DNA from: Candidatus Latescibacterota bacterium
GTDB lineage: Bacteria > JAAXHH01
Length of the DNA: 64,000 nt
Assembly: GCA_022822725.1 (NCBI GenBank)
Contig: JAJEAN010000006.1
Location: 41,850 to 105,849 of the forward strand
Direction of reading: 5' to 3'
The translations under genes were made by a program, and so were the position numbers. Below the pieces are notes generated by a model. It made no database searches. It was not told the DNA's origin and was given only the letters and a program-made list of their open reading frames with translations. Positions 42,052 to 51,088 of the stretch are shown here, piece by piece. The stretch's first letter is position 1. Every line of letters begins with the position of its first letter.

Positions 42052-42524
42052 GTACCTTCCCTCTTTTCCTTCATGATGGCCTTGACGCGCTTTAGCGTCT
42101 TCCTGGCCTGGGCGGTCGACTTCGTGATCAGGAGAATCGTATTCTCGCCCGCGACGCTGCCCACGATCTCAGGCCATTCCGCCTGGTCGATAGCCTCGCA
42201 CACTCCCGAAGCGTGACCCGCGGAAGTCTGCAGGACGACCTGGTTCATCGCGTCGTCCGCGCTGACGACGAAATCCCGGATCTCCCGCTCGACCAGTTCG
42301 TCCTGCGTCTCCAACGAGTAGTAGCGCGGCATCACGTACTTGTACTGGCCGTCCGAAAGACGCGTTTTGATGACATGCAGTTCCTTGAAATCCTTGGAAA
42401 GCGTGCCCTGATTGACGTCGATCCCTTCCGTGTGCAGGGCCGCGATCACCTCCTTGTGCGTGTGGAAGTGGCCCCGCTCGATGAGCGATCGAATGGTGCC
42501 CTGGCGCTGATGCTTGGCGTTCAT
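42048..42524 (-). CDS. argR: Arginine repressor
   Basis: RQGTIRSLIERGHFHTHKEVIAALHTEGIDVNQGTLSKDFKELHVIKTRLSDGQYKYVMP; first gene of arg operon. Confidence 0.9.
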   Translation of the reverse strand: MNAKHQRQGTIRSLIERGHFHTHKEVIAALHTEGIDVNQGTLSKDFKELHVIKTRLSDGQYKYVMPRYYSLETQDELVEREIRDFVVSADDAMNQVVLQTSAGHASGVCEAIDQAEWPEIVGSVAGENTILLITKSTAQARKTLKRVKAIMKEKREGT

Positions 42525-42532
42525 GTTCGACC

Positions 42533-42574
42533 TGATTAATAATTATCTGTTTTTCAGAATTATTATTCCATTCT
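42533..42574 (-). promoter_or_regulatory. AT-rich dyad resembling tandem ARG boxes upstream of argR
   Basis: tgattaataattatctgtttttcagaattattattccattct; half-sites resemble TGAATAATTATTCA. Confidence 0.5.
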
Positions 42575-42736
42575 TGCACGAACGCAATATAGGCAGGTTC
42601 AAGAGTTCGTCAAGAAAAAACGTCGATAGTCGACCAATAAAGTACTGGAAAGATTCGGAACAGGGTTGACAAACCAGTATGATGAAGGTTAGTTATATTA
42701 TGAATTTTACAAGTATGATTTTCATATGGAGGTAAT

Positions 42737-42952
42737 ATGAAAATTTCCGAACGTGGACAGATTACCATACCGAAACGGTTGAGAGACCGATTTGGTATGC
42801 ATTGTGACGTCGAAGTGGTGATCACGCCTACTGATAAGGGACTGCTGATACAGAAGCGTGCGACGGCCCAACATCCGGTGGACCGAGTCTACGGCATTCT
42901 GGGCAGTGGCGGAAATACCGACGAGTACATCGAAGAAATCAGGGGAAGATGA
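42737..42952 (+). CDS. vapB: AbrB/MazE-type antitoxin (VapB-like)
   Basis: MKISERGQITIPKRLRDRFGMHCDVEVVITPTDKGLLIQK; 4-nt overlap with PIN gene. Confidence 0.9.
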   Translation: MKISERGQITIPKRLRDRFGMHCDVEVVITPTDKGLLIQKRATAQHPVDRVYGILGSGGNTDEYIEEIRGR

Positions 42953-43344
42953 TTACCGCTGTCGACACAAACATCCTGGTGGACGTGTTTCACACAGACA
43001 GACTGTATGGATCACAGTCCAGGGAAGCGCTGCGTGATGCCTTTGACAGAGGCGCGATTCTCGTGTGCGATGTGGTATACGCGGAACTGGTTCCGGCTTT
43101 CGAGGACCGGGAAACACTGGATGGCGCCTTGCGGGAGATTGGGGCGAGATCGTCCCCCATCGATACAGAAACTGCGTACGAAGCAGGGATGCGCTGGATG
43201 CGGTACCGGCGAGCGGGTGGGCCCAGGGAAAGGATTATCACCGACTTCCTCATCGGCGCCCACGCAATGGTCTCGGCTGACGCCTTTCTTACCAGAGATC
43301 GTGGCTTCTATGAAACCTACTTCCCGGAATTGTATAAGTCATAG
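42949..43344 (+). CDS. vapC: PIN-domain toxin (VapC-like)
   Basis: MITAVDTNILVDVFHTD, CDVVYAELVPAF, ITDFLIGAHAMVSADAFLTRDRGFYETYFPEL; acidic PIN residues retained. Confidence 0.92.
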   Translation: MITAVDTNILVDVFHTDRLYGSQSREALRDAFDRGAILVCDVVYAELVPAFEDRETLDGALREIGARSSPIDTETAYEAGMRWMRYRRAGGPRERIITDFLIGAHAMVSADAFLTRDRGFYETYFPELYKS

Positions 43345-43445
43345 CCTATTGACTACGGCCTAACCGCCGCACAGTATCAAAGCAAGGCCGCATCCGACAA
43401 AGGTAGCGAATACGAGCCGGAAACACCCGATTTTCGGTTGATCGC

Positions 43446-43949
43446 TCATTGGCCCGTCCACCCCGGCCACCCCGGCCGCTTGAACGTACCCGACTTGCCG
43501 CCCTCCTTCTCGACGAGCAGGATGGAGGCGATCTCCATGGTCCGGTCCACGGCCTTGCACATGTCGTAGATGGTCAGGGCGGCCACGGAGACGGCCGTGA
43601 GGGCCTCCATTTCCACGCCGGTCCTGCCGGACGCGACGGCCGTGGCCAGGAGGCCGATCCTGCCCGCGTCCTCGTTCAGAGTGATGTCGATCTCCACGTG
43701 GGTCAGCGGGATGGGATGGCACATGGGGATGAGGTCGCCCGTCTTCTTGGCCGCCGAGATGCCCGCGATCTTCGCCGTGGTCAGCACGTCGCCCTTGCCC
43801 ATCTCGTCGGCGGAGATCTTCCGGATCGTCTCCGTCGCGGACCGGAGTTCTCCGTAGGCCACCGCGCGCCGATCCGTAACCGGTTTCTCCGTCACGTCCA
43901 CCATGCGGACGCGTCCTTTTTCATCGAGGTGCGTGAGGTCCATAATCAC
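43446..43949 (-). CDS. moaC: Cyclic pyranopterin monophosphate synthase MoaC
   Basis: GDVLTTAKIAGISAAKKTGDLIPMCHPIPLTHVEIDI, GRTGVEMEALTAVSVAALTIYDMCKAVD. Confidence 0.96.
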   Translation of the reverse strand: MIMDLTHLDEKGRVRMVDVTEKPVTDRRAVAYGELRSATETIRKISADEMGKGDVLTTAKIAGISAAKKTGDLIPMCHPIPLTHVEIDITLNEDAGRIGLLATAVASGRTGVEMEALTAVSVAALTIYDMCKAVDRTMEIASILLVEKEGGKSGTFKRPGWPGWTGQ

Positions 43950-44484
43950 TCCGTTTCAAGGCGTTTCTCAACAGGACGGACAGGGGAAGGGCCACCACGA
44001 CCGCCGCGCCGGCCTGGACCAGGTTGCCCGGGATCTCCGTCAGCGCGGCGACGCCGCCGAAAAGGACCGATCCGGCCAGGTAGTATCCGGCAACCATCCA
44101 GGCGCCGCCCGCCAGTACGGCTGCGAAGGCCGCGATCCGGCCGGGAATTCGACCTACCGGAGTATCGCTTCCGCCCCGGGTACCCCAGAACGCGATCGTT
44201 CCGACCAGGACCCCTTCGATCCCCTTGATGACGAGCGTCCAGGGCGCCCAGATGAAGTAGCCGCCCAGTGCGTCGGCCAGGGCGGATCCGACCCCGCCCG
44301 CGAGACCGCCGATGCGCCATCCGAAGACGAGGGCGAGGGTGAACAGCAGCGCGTCGCCGAGATTGATGTATCCCTGCGTGGCCGGATTGGGGATGCGTAT
44401 GATCACGGTCGCCAGCGTCACGAGCGCGATCGAGAGCGCGGCCAGCGTCAATCTGCGTACCGGAACAGCGGCCATGTCAGGCAC
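43921..44484 (-). CDS. ECF transporter S component-like membrane protein
   Basis: INLGDALLFTLALVFGWRIGGLAGGVGSALADALGGYFIWAPWTLVIKGIEGVLVG. Confidence 0.82.
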   Translation of the reverse strand: MPDMAAVPVRRLTLAALSIALVTLATVIIRIPNPATQGYINLGDALLFTLALVFGWRIGGLAGGVGSALADALGGYFIWAPWTLVIKGIEGVLVGTIAFWGTRGGSDTPVGRIPGRIAAFAAVLAGGAWMVAGYYLAGSVLFGGVAALTEIPGNLVQAGAAVVVALPLSVLLRNALKRSDYGPHAPR

Positions 44485-44907
44485 CTAGCCTTGCCATTGG
44501 TAAAGCATCAGGTACACCAGCACGCCGGTGACGGACACGTACAGCCAGATCGGCAGGGTCCATCGGGCCAGCGGCGCGTGGCGGTCGAAACGTCCCTTCA
44601 GCGCGTGGCGCAGCGTCAGCACGACCATGGGCACGATGGCCGTGGCCAGGATCGTGTGGCTGATGAGTATGGTGAAATAGACGTAACGGGTCCATCCCTC
44701 GCCGGTGAAGGGCGTGCTTCCGTGGTTGAAGTGGTAAATCAGATAGGTGGTGAGAAACAGTACGGACGCGGCGACCGCACCCAGCATGCACGTCCTGTGC
44801 GCGGCGACGTTCCGTTTCCGGATGTTGATGTAGCCCGCGACCAGGAAAGCCGCGCTGGTCGAATTCAGGCAGGCGTTCACCAGGGGCAGATCCGTTATCT
44901 CCAGCAT
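44485..44907 (-). CDS. DUF420 membrane protein
   Basis: LPLVNACLNSTSAAFLVAGYINIRKRNVAAHRTCMLGAVAASVLFLTTYLIYHFNHGSTPFTGEG. Confidence 0.9.
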   Translation of the reverse strand: MLEITDLPLVNACLNSTSAAFLVAGYINIRKRNVAAHRTCMLGAVAASVLFLTTYLIYHFNHGSTPFTGEGWTRYVYFTILISHTILATAIVPMVVLTLRHALKGRFDRHAPLARWTLPIWLYVSVTGVLVYLMLYQWQG

Positions 44908-44910
44908 GCT

Positions 44911-45756
44911 TTACACCTTGTCATAGGCCATCACGGAGAACTGAACCAGCAGGAACACCAGCGACGCGATGAACAGGTTCCTCGCCGATGCAAGGGTCCG
45001 GGTCACGGTCAGGTGTATGGCGAAAGCGAGCAGTCCCAGTCCGGCCGCGAAGGCAGCGTAGAAATAGACGACGCCCGAGATGCCCAGTATGGTCGGGACC
45101 AGGCTGAAGGCGGTCAGGGCCAGGCAGTTGATCAGGATCTGCACGCTCGTGAACCGGCCGTCCGGATCGACGGCGGGAAGCAGTTGGAACCCGGCGCGGG
45201 CGTAGTCTTCGCGGAAGAGCCAGGCCAGCGCGAGGGCGTGGGGCATCTGCCAGAGAAAGAGGATGGCGAACAGGACGCCGGCCTCCATCCCCAGTTCGTT
45301 TCGGGCGGCCGCCCAGCCGGTCACCGGGGGCAACGCGCCCGGGACGGCGCCGAACACGGTCGACAGCGTGGTCCGGTGCTTGAGCGGCGTGTAGAGGAAC
45401 AGGTAGGTGGCGGTGATCAGCGCGGTGACCACGCAACTCAGGACGTTCACCACCAGCGCCAGGTACACCAGGCCCGCCACCGTGATGGCCGCGCCGAACC
45501 CGAGGGCCTGCACGGGCCGCAGCTTCCCGGCGGGCAGCGGACGCTTCCGGGTCCGCCGCATCATGGCGTCCCGGTCTCTCTCCATGAACTGGTTCAGGGC
45601 GAGCGTGCCCCCGGCCGCCAGGGCGGTTCCGGCCAGCGTGTGCAGCAGCCGCAGCCATTCCACCGGTCCGTCGGACCCCAGGTAGAACCCGACGCAGGTG
45701 GTCAGCACCAGCATGAGGACCAGGCCGGGCTTGGTCAGGGCGATGAAGTCCTTCAT
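44911..45756 (-). CDS. cyoE: Protoheme IX farnesyltransferase (CtaB/CyoE)
   Basis: FIALTKPGLVLMLVLTTCVGFYLG, GGTLALNQFMERDRDAMMRRTRKRPLPAGKL, TTLSTVFGAVPGALPPVTGWAA. Confidence 0.95.
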   Translation of the reverse strand: MKDFIALTKPGLVLMLVLTTCVGFYLGSDGPVEWLRLLHTLAGTALAAGGTLALNQFMERDRDAMMRRTRKRPLPAGKLRPVQALGFGAAITVAGLVYLALVVNVLSCVVTALITATYLFLYTPLKHRTTLSTVFGAVPGALPPVTGWAAARNELGMEAGVLFAILFLWQMPHALALAWLFREDYARAGFQLLPAVDPDGRFTSVQILINCLALTAFSLVPTILGISGVVYFYAAFAAGLGLLAFAIHLTVTRTLASARNLFIASLVFLLVQFSVMAYDKV

Positions 45757-45766
45757 GGACGCAGGC

Positions 45767-46264
45767 TCAGACGGAGACGTTCATGGTCAGCAGGATCAGG
45801 CCCAGCAGCACCGCCGCGGCAAAGAGCACGGCGCCCACGATGCCCGAAGCCCTGGACTTGAATCCGATGCTGCCGTCTTCGAGTACCCGTGGTTCCAGGA
45901 GCCGGACCGCATGGTGCACGATCAACGCGATCACGATCAGAAGCTTGACGGTCATCAGGGCTTCGTACCCCGGCGGAAGCAGCGGATACAGCTCGGGCTG
46001 GGACGACATTGCCCGCGCGGCCACCCCGTCCATGATCCGGTTGTACAGGCTGAACGAACCGCTCACGACCAGGATGACGATCGCCGTCCAGGATACCCGG
46101 CGGAATATGGCGCCGGTCCGGCGCATGATCTCCACGCGTTCCTCCGACGCCCTGCCCGACCGAAGCGCCGGGGTGAGCGCGACCAGGACGTAGAAGAACC
46201 CCCCCGCCCACAAGACGACGCCCAGTACGTGCAGCCACATCCACAGAATCTTGGTATCCAACAT
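45767..46264 (-). CDS. CopD-like membrane protein
   Basis: ILWMWLHVLGVVLWAGGFFYVLVALTPAL, YEALMTVKLLIVIALIVHHAVRLL. Confidence 0.75.
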   Translation of the reverse strand: MLDTKILWMWLHVLGVVLWAGGFFYVLVALTPALRSGRASEERVEIMRRTGAIFRRVSWTAIVILVVSGSFSLYNRIMDGVAARAMSSQPELYPLLPPGYEALMTVKLLIVIALIVHHAVRLLEPRVLEDGSIGFKSRASGIVGAVLFAAAVLLGLILLTMNVSV

Positions 46265-46533
46265 ATGCCGTCCTCCTCCCTTTCCTCCGGCGAGCCATGG
46301 ATCGGCCGCGGAACCGCGCCTGAGACCAGGGCCGCCCGTGATGGAAAGCGGCCGTCCGACTCCTGCAAAAATGCCCGGGACGGCCGGTCGCTGTCAATCA
46401 GTTTTTAGTGGCACGGTGCGGCATCGCGACCCGGCTGAAAGCAGTTGACACAACCCGCCCGCGGACTATAATATCAGCATGATTTTCGGATAGCCGGAAA
46501 ACGTCCGCGAAACCCCGGTGATTCATGCGCCGG

Positions 46534-46600
46534 CCCGCGACTGTACCCAGCCAGGACGAACGCTTCGACCCGCGACTATGTCCCAGCCAGACCGGAACGC
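46534..46600. repeat. Imperfect direct repeat (offset about 35) overlapping the ROK start codon
   Basis: cccgcgactgtacccagccaggacgaacgc (46534) and cccgcgactatgtcccagccagaccggaacgc (46569). Confidence 0.8.
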
Positions 46601-47576
46601 CACGTACCTCCTGGGTCATGACATCGGCGGCACCAAGCTCGCCGTGACCGTCGCCGACCGGGACGGGAAGATCCTGCACAAGATCCGGCGTCCGACCGAA
46701 GCCGAACGGGGTCCGCGGGCCGTGGTGGCATCGCTGGCGGACATGTCCCGCGAAGCCATGGCGCATGCAACGCTCTCCCCGGCGGAACTGGCCGGTGTCG
46801 GCGTCAGTTGCGGCGGTCCCCTGGACACGGAAACCGGCGTGGTCTACGCGCCGCCCAACCTGCCGGGCTGGGACGAGGTACCGCTGAAGGCGTGGCTGGA
46901 AAGCGCGCTCTCGCTGCCGGTTTACGTCGAAAACGATGCCAACGCCAGTGCCCTGGCGGAATGGTCCTTCGGGGCCGGTAGGGGCTGCCGGCACATGGTG
47001 TACATGACCATGAGCACCGGTATCGGCGGCGGCATCATACTCGACGGCCGGCTCTTCCGCGGCCCGAACGACACGGCCGGCGAAGTAGGGCACATGACCA
47101 TCGTCGAAAACGGTCCGGCCTGCGGTTGCGGAAAGCGCGGCTGCCTGGAAGCCCTGTGTTCGGGGCCATCGATCGCCAGACGGGCCCGGGAGAAGGCGCG
47201 GGCGCGGCCCGGATCGCGCATGGTCGATCTGGCCGGCGGCGACCCGGCATGCATCACGGCGGAGACCGTCATGGACGCTGCCAGGCAGGACGATCCCGCC
47301 GCACGGGAAATCGTGGACGAGACGGCGCGGTACATGGCCGTCGGACTGGGGAACATCGTGAATATCCTGAACCCGGAGGTCATCGTCATCGGCACCATCC
47401 TGGTCAAGGCACAGGACCTTTTGCTGGAACCCATCCGCGCGTACCTCCGCCGCGAAACCTGGCCGCGCGTATACGGCACAGTGCGGGTCGTGCCCGCCGG
47501 ACTGGGAGACGCCGTGGGCGATCTCGCCGCCATCGCCGTGATCCGGCAGGCGGTACAACCCGAAGGGAGCATATAG
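46578..47576 (+). CDS. ROK family sugar kinase/glucokinase-like
   Basis: YLLGHDIGGTKLAVTVADRDGK, VENDANASALAEWSFGAGRG, CGCGKRGCLEALCSGPSIAR (ROK zinc motif). Confidence 0.92.
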   Translation: MSQPDRNATYLLGHDIGGTKLAVTVADRDGKILHKIRRPTEAERGPRAVVASLADMSREAMAHATLSPAELAGVGVSCGGPLDTETGVVYAPPNLPGWDEVPLKAWLESALSLPVYVENDANASALAEWSFGAGRGCRHMVYMTMSTGIGGGIILDGRLFRGPNDTAGEVGHMTIVENGPACGCGKRGCLEALCSGPSIARRAREKARARPGSRMVDLAGGDPACITAETVMDAARQDDPAAREIVDETARYMAVGLGNIVNILNPEVIVIGTILVKAQDLLLEPIRAYLRRETWPRVYGTVRVVPAGLGDAVGDLAAIAVIRQAVQPEGSI

Positions 47577-47580
47577 GACC

Positions 47581-48894
47581 TTGGACTGGAACGCGTTGGG
47601 GCGGGAAGCCGTACAACTGCTGGGCGAATACCTGCGGATCGACACGACGAATCCCCCCGGGAACGAGGATCGCGCGACCGACTTCCTCAGCCGCATTCTC
47701 ACCGAAGAAGGCATCGATTGCCAGGTCTACGCGTCCGCCCCGGGACGCTCCAATCTCTACGCAAGGCTGGAAGGGGACGGCACGAAGCGGGCCGTAGTGC
47801 TGCTGAGTCACAGCGACGTGGTGCCCGCCGACCGCCGTTACTGGTCCGTAGATCCCTTCGGCGGCGAGGTCCGGGACGGCTACGTCTGGGGTCGTGGCGC
47901 CCTCGATATGAAGAACCTGGGCATCGCGCAGTTGGTGGTCTTCCTCGCGCTGCACCGGAATCGTTTTCCTTTGAAGCGGGACGTGATCTTTCTCGTAACC
48001 GCCGACGAGGAGGCCGGCGGATCGGCCGGCGCCCGGTGGATCACCCGGAACCGCCCGGAACTCGTCTCGGACGCGGAGTTCCTGATCAACGAGAGCGGCA
48101 AGGGACGCCTGGAGAACGGCAGGGCCGTCTATTCCATCGACATCACCGAGAAGTCGCCCTGCTGGGTCCGCCTGATCGCCCGCGGCGAACCCGGCCACGG
48201 TTCCCGCCCCAAGCCCCATTCCGCCGTCAACCGGCTCATCCGCGCCTTGAGCGCCATCATGGCGTACACGCCGCCGATCAAGGTGACGGACGCGGCCGAA
48301 CGGTACTTTGAAGGTATTGCCCACCTGCAGAAAGACGGATACCGGCAGCGGTTCGCGAACATCCGGGAGTCCGTCCGGGACCGCCGTTTCCTGGCGGACC
48401 TGCTTCGCAACCAGCATCACGCCGCGATACTGCGCAATACCATCTCGATAACCATGTTGCAGGGCAGTGACAAAATCAATATCATACCTCAGGCGGCGAC
48501 GGCCGAACTGGACTGCAGGCTGCTTCCGGGGGAAGAACCCGGACACTTCGTCCAGGAGCTGAAACAGGTGGTTGGCGACGACGGGATCGAAATAGAGACC
48601 CTGCTGAACTTCGGGAACACGTCATCGCCCTTCGATTCGCCCCTGGTGGAAACGGTTCGCGAGGTCGTTTCCCGGCACCACGAGCGCGTGGAGGTCGTAC
48701 CGAACATTCTGTCCGGCTTCACGGACAGCCACTATTTCCGCGAGCTGGGGATCCACTGCTACGGCTTCATGCCCTTTCTGCTGATCGACGAAGAGCTCAG
48801 ACGTATCCACGGCAACGACGAACGGATCTCCGTGGAGAACATGGAACGAGGTCCGAGGATTCTCTACGAAGTCATCGAACAACTCTGTGGCTGA
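47581..48894 (+). CDS. M20 family metallopeptidase (ArgE/DapE/ACY1-like)
   Basis: LRIDTTNPPGNE, VLLSHSDVVPADRRYWSVDPFGGEVRDGYVWGRGALDMKNLG, FLVTADEEAGGSAGARW. Confidence 0.93.
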   Translation: MDWNALGREAVQLLGEYLRIDTTNPPGNEDRATDFLSRILTEEGIDCQVYASAPGRSNLYARLEGDGTKRAVVLLSHSDVVPADRRYWSVDPFGGEVRDGYVWGRGALDMKNLGIAQLVVFLALHRNRFPLKRDVIFLVTADEEAGGSAGARWITRNRPELVSDAEFLINESGKGRLENGRAVYSIDITEKSPCWVRLIARGEPGHGSRPKPHSAVNRLIRALSAIMAYTPPIKVTDAAERYFEGIAHLQKDGYRQRFANIRESVRDRRFLADLLRNQHHAAILRNTISITMLQGSDKINIIPQAATAELDCRLLPGEEPGHFVQELKQVVGDDGIEIETLLNFGNTSSPFDSPLVETVREVVSRHHERVEVVPNILSGFTDSHYFRELGIHCYGFMPFLLIDEELRRIHGNDERISVENMERGPRILYEVIEQLCG

Positions 48895-48916
48895 TTGCAG
48901 CATCGAGGAGACGCAA

Positions 48917-49879
48917 ATGGAAGCGATACGCATTCACGAATTCGGCGGTCCCGAGGTGATGAACCTCGAAACCGGCGCGGATCTTCAGGCAGGCCCCGGA
49001 CAGATCCTGGTCGACATTCGGGCCGCCGGCGTGAACCCGGTGGACACCTATATCCGGGCGGGCACCTATGCCATGAAACCCGATCTGCCCTTCACGCCGG
49101 GTATGGACGGCGCCGGAACGGTCGCCGATGTGGGCGACGGCGCGGCCCATGTTTCTGTCGGAGACCGGGTGTACCTGGCCGGCACCCTTACCGGTTCCTA
49201 TGCGTCGCATGCCCTGTGCTCGCCCGACCAGGTGTATCCACTGCCCGGCAACGTTTCCTTCACGCAGGGCGCGGGGGTATACATCCCCTACGCGACAGCG
49301 TGGAGAGGGCTGTTCCAGCGGGCCGGAGGGAAGGCGGGCGAGACCGTCCTGGTCCACGGCGCGAGCGGCGGCGTGGGGATCGCGGCCGTTCAGATGGCCC
49401 GTTCCGCGGGCATGACGGTCATCGGCACCGCCGGATCGGAACAGGGCGCTGCGCTGGTGGAGGAACAGGGCGCCCATCACGTGGTGGACCACAACGTTCC
49501 AGGCTATACGGACAAGATCATGGAGATTACCGGCGGACTGGGCGTCGACGTGATCATGGAAATGCTGGCCAACGTCAATCTGGACAAGGATCTGAACATG
49601 CTGGCCTATGGCGGACGGGTCGTCGTCATCGGCAACCGGGGCGTCATCGAGATAAATCCAAGGGACGCCATGGCGCGGGATGCCAGTATCCTGGGCATGG
49701 TCCTGCTGCTGGCGTCTCCGGAAGATCTGGTCGGTATCCACGCCGGACTGTACGCCGGCCTGCAGAACGGCACGCTCAATCCGGTGGTCGGCAAAGAGTT
49801 CCCGTTAAAAGACGCGGCGCAGGGCCATATTGCCGTCATGGAACCCGGCGCCTATGGAAAGATCGTACTGATACCCTGA
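48917..49879 (+). CDS. NADPH:quinone reductase / zeta-crystallin-like MDR oxidoreductase
   Basis: MEAIRIHEFGGPEVMNLE, VLVHGASGGVGIAAVQMARSAGMTVIGTAGSEQG. Confidence 0.92.
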   Translation: MEAIRIHEFGGPEVMNLETGADLQAGPGQILVDIRAAGVNPVDTYIRAGTYAMKPDLPFTPGMDGAGTVADVGDGAAHVSVGDRVYLAGTLTGSYASHALCSPDQVYPLPGNVSFTQGAGVYIPYATAWRGLFQRAGGKAGETVLVHGASGGVGIAAVQMARSAGMTVIGTAGSEQGAALVEEQGAHHVVDHNVPGYTDKIMEITGGLGVDVIMEMLANVNLDKDLNMLAYGGRVVVIGNRGVIEINPRDAMARDASILGMVLLLASPEDLVGIHAGLYAGLQNGTLNPVVGKEFPLKDAAQGHIAVMEPGAYGKIVLIP

Positions 49880-49937
49880 GTCCACGGCACGGAGGCACGG
49901 ACTGCGCTCGAGCGTTCGGCCGGTAAAGGAATCCGAC

Positions 49938-51065
49938 ATGGCAAATCCGCTCATCCAGCTCGAACGGCACGGCCAGAGCTTCTGGCTGGACAGCATCAGC
50001 CGGGAACTGATGTACTCCGGCCGGTTGAGGAAACTGATCGAGGAAGACGGCCTCAAAGGCATGACTTCGAACCCGGCCATTTTCGAGAAGGCCATTGCGG
50101 GAAGTACGGACTACGACGCGGATATCGAGCGGCTGGCGGCGGCGAACCGGACCGCTCTGGAAATCTACGAGGCCCTGGCCATTTCGGACATCCGCGAAGC
50201 CGCCGACCACCTGGCCGGCGTGTACGAAGCGACCGGCGGCGCCGACGGCTTCGTGAGCCTGGAGGTGTCCCCGGAACTGGCGGACGACACCGCCGGTACG
50301 ATCGAGGAGGCCAGGCGGCTGTGGAAGGCCGTGGACCGCCCGAACGTCATGATCAAGGTGCCGGCGACGGAGGCCGGCGTACCGGCCGTGCGCCAACTGA
50401 TCGGCGAGGGGATGAACGTCAACGTGACCCTGATGTTCTCGCGATCAGTATACGAGGCCGTGGCCGACGCCTATATCAGCGGGTTGGAAGACCGTCTTGC
50501 CGCGGGTGGAGACATAAGCGGCATAGCGAGTGTTTCCAGCTTCTTCATCAGCCGCATCGACACGCTCGTCGACGCGTTGCTGGCCGAACGGGCGGAACGG
50601 GCGGGCAATCCCGGTGAACGTGCCGCGATCCTGGACTTGACCGGCAAGACGGCCATCGCAAACGGCAAGACGACCTTCCAGCGGTACAAGACGATTTACG
50701 CGTCACCGCGCTGGTCCGCGCTGGCCGAACGGGGTGCGAGGACGCAGCGGCTGCTGTGGGCCAGCACGAGCACCAAGAACCCCGAATACCGGGACGTGCT
50801 TTACGTCGAGGAATTGATCGGGAAGCACACCGTCAATACCCTGCCCGATGAAACACTCGGCGCTTTCCGCGATCACGGGCACCTGGCCGATACCCTCGAG
50901 TCCGGTGTCGACGAAGCCTGGTCGATCATGGCCGGTGTGGAGAAAGCCGGGATTTCGATGGACCGGGTCTCGGAGCAACTCGTCGAGGAAGGGGTGCGGA
51001 AATTCGTGGACCCCTTCGTGAAGCTGATCGGCGCCATCGAACGGAAACTGCCGCAGCCCGCTTGA
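49938..51065 (+). CDS. tal: Transaldolase
   Basis: [69 protein letters not shown]. Confidence 0.95.
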   Translation: MANPLIQLERHGQSFWLDSISRELMYSGRLRKLIEEDGLKGMTSNPAIFEKAIAGSTDYDADIERLAAANRTALEIYEALAISDIREAADHLAGVYEATGGADGFVSLEVSPELADDTAGTIEEARRLWKAVDRPNVMIKVPATEAGVPAVRQLIGEGMNVNVTLMFSRSVYEAVADAYISGLEDRLAAGGDISGIASVSSFFISRIDTLVDALLAERAERAGNPGERAAILDLTGKTAIANGKTTFQRYKTIYASPRWSALAERGARTQRLLWASTSTKNPEYRDVLYVEELIGKHTVNTLPDETLGAFRDHGHLADTLESGVDEAWSIMAGVEKAGISMDRVSEQLVEEGVRKFVDPFVKLIGAIERKLPQPA

Positions 51066-51084
51066 TCGGCGCCATCGAACGGAA
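51025..51084. repeat. Direct repeat tgatcggcgccatcgaacggaa (offset 38) spanning the tal stop codon and upstream region of gnd
   Basis: Copies at 51025 and 51063; the second copy supplies the tal TGA stop. Confidence 0.95.
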
Positions 51085-51088
51085 TCGC

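Noticed and set aside
42666-42700. TTGACA-based sigma-70 promoter before vapB
   Set aside because: The -35 looks good but no well-spaced -10 hexamer could be fixed by eye.
43360-43449. 29-aa hydrophobic ORF MSDQPKIGCFRLVFATFVGCGLALILCGG downstream of moaC
   Set aside because: Too short to support without conservation data; left out of the feature list.
43903-45861. 652-aa plus-strand ORF
   Set aside because: Antisense to moaC, ECF-S, DUF420 and cyoE.
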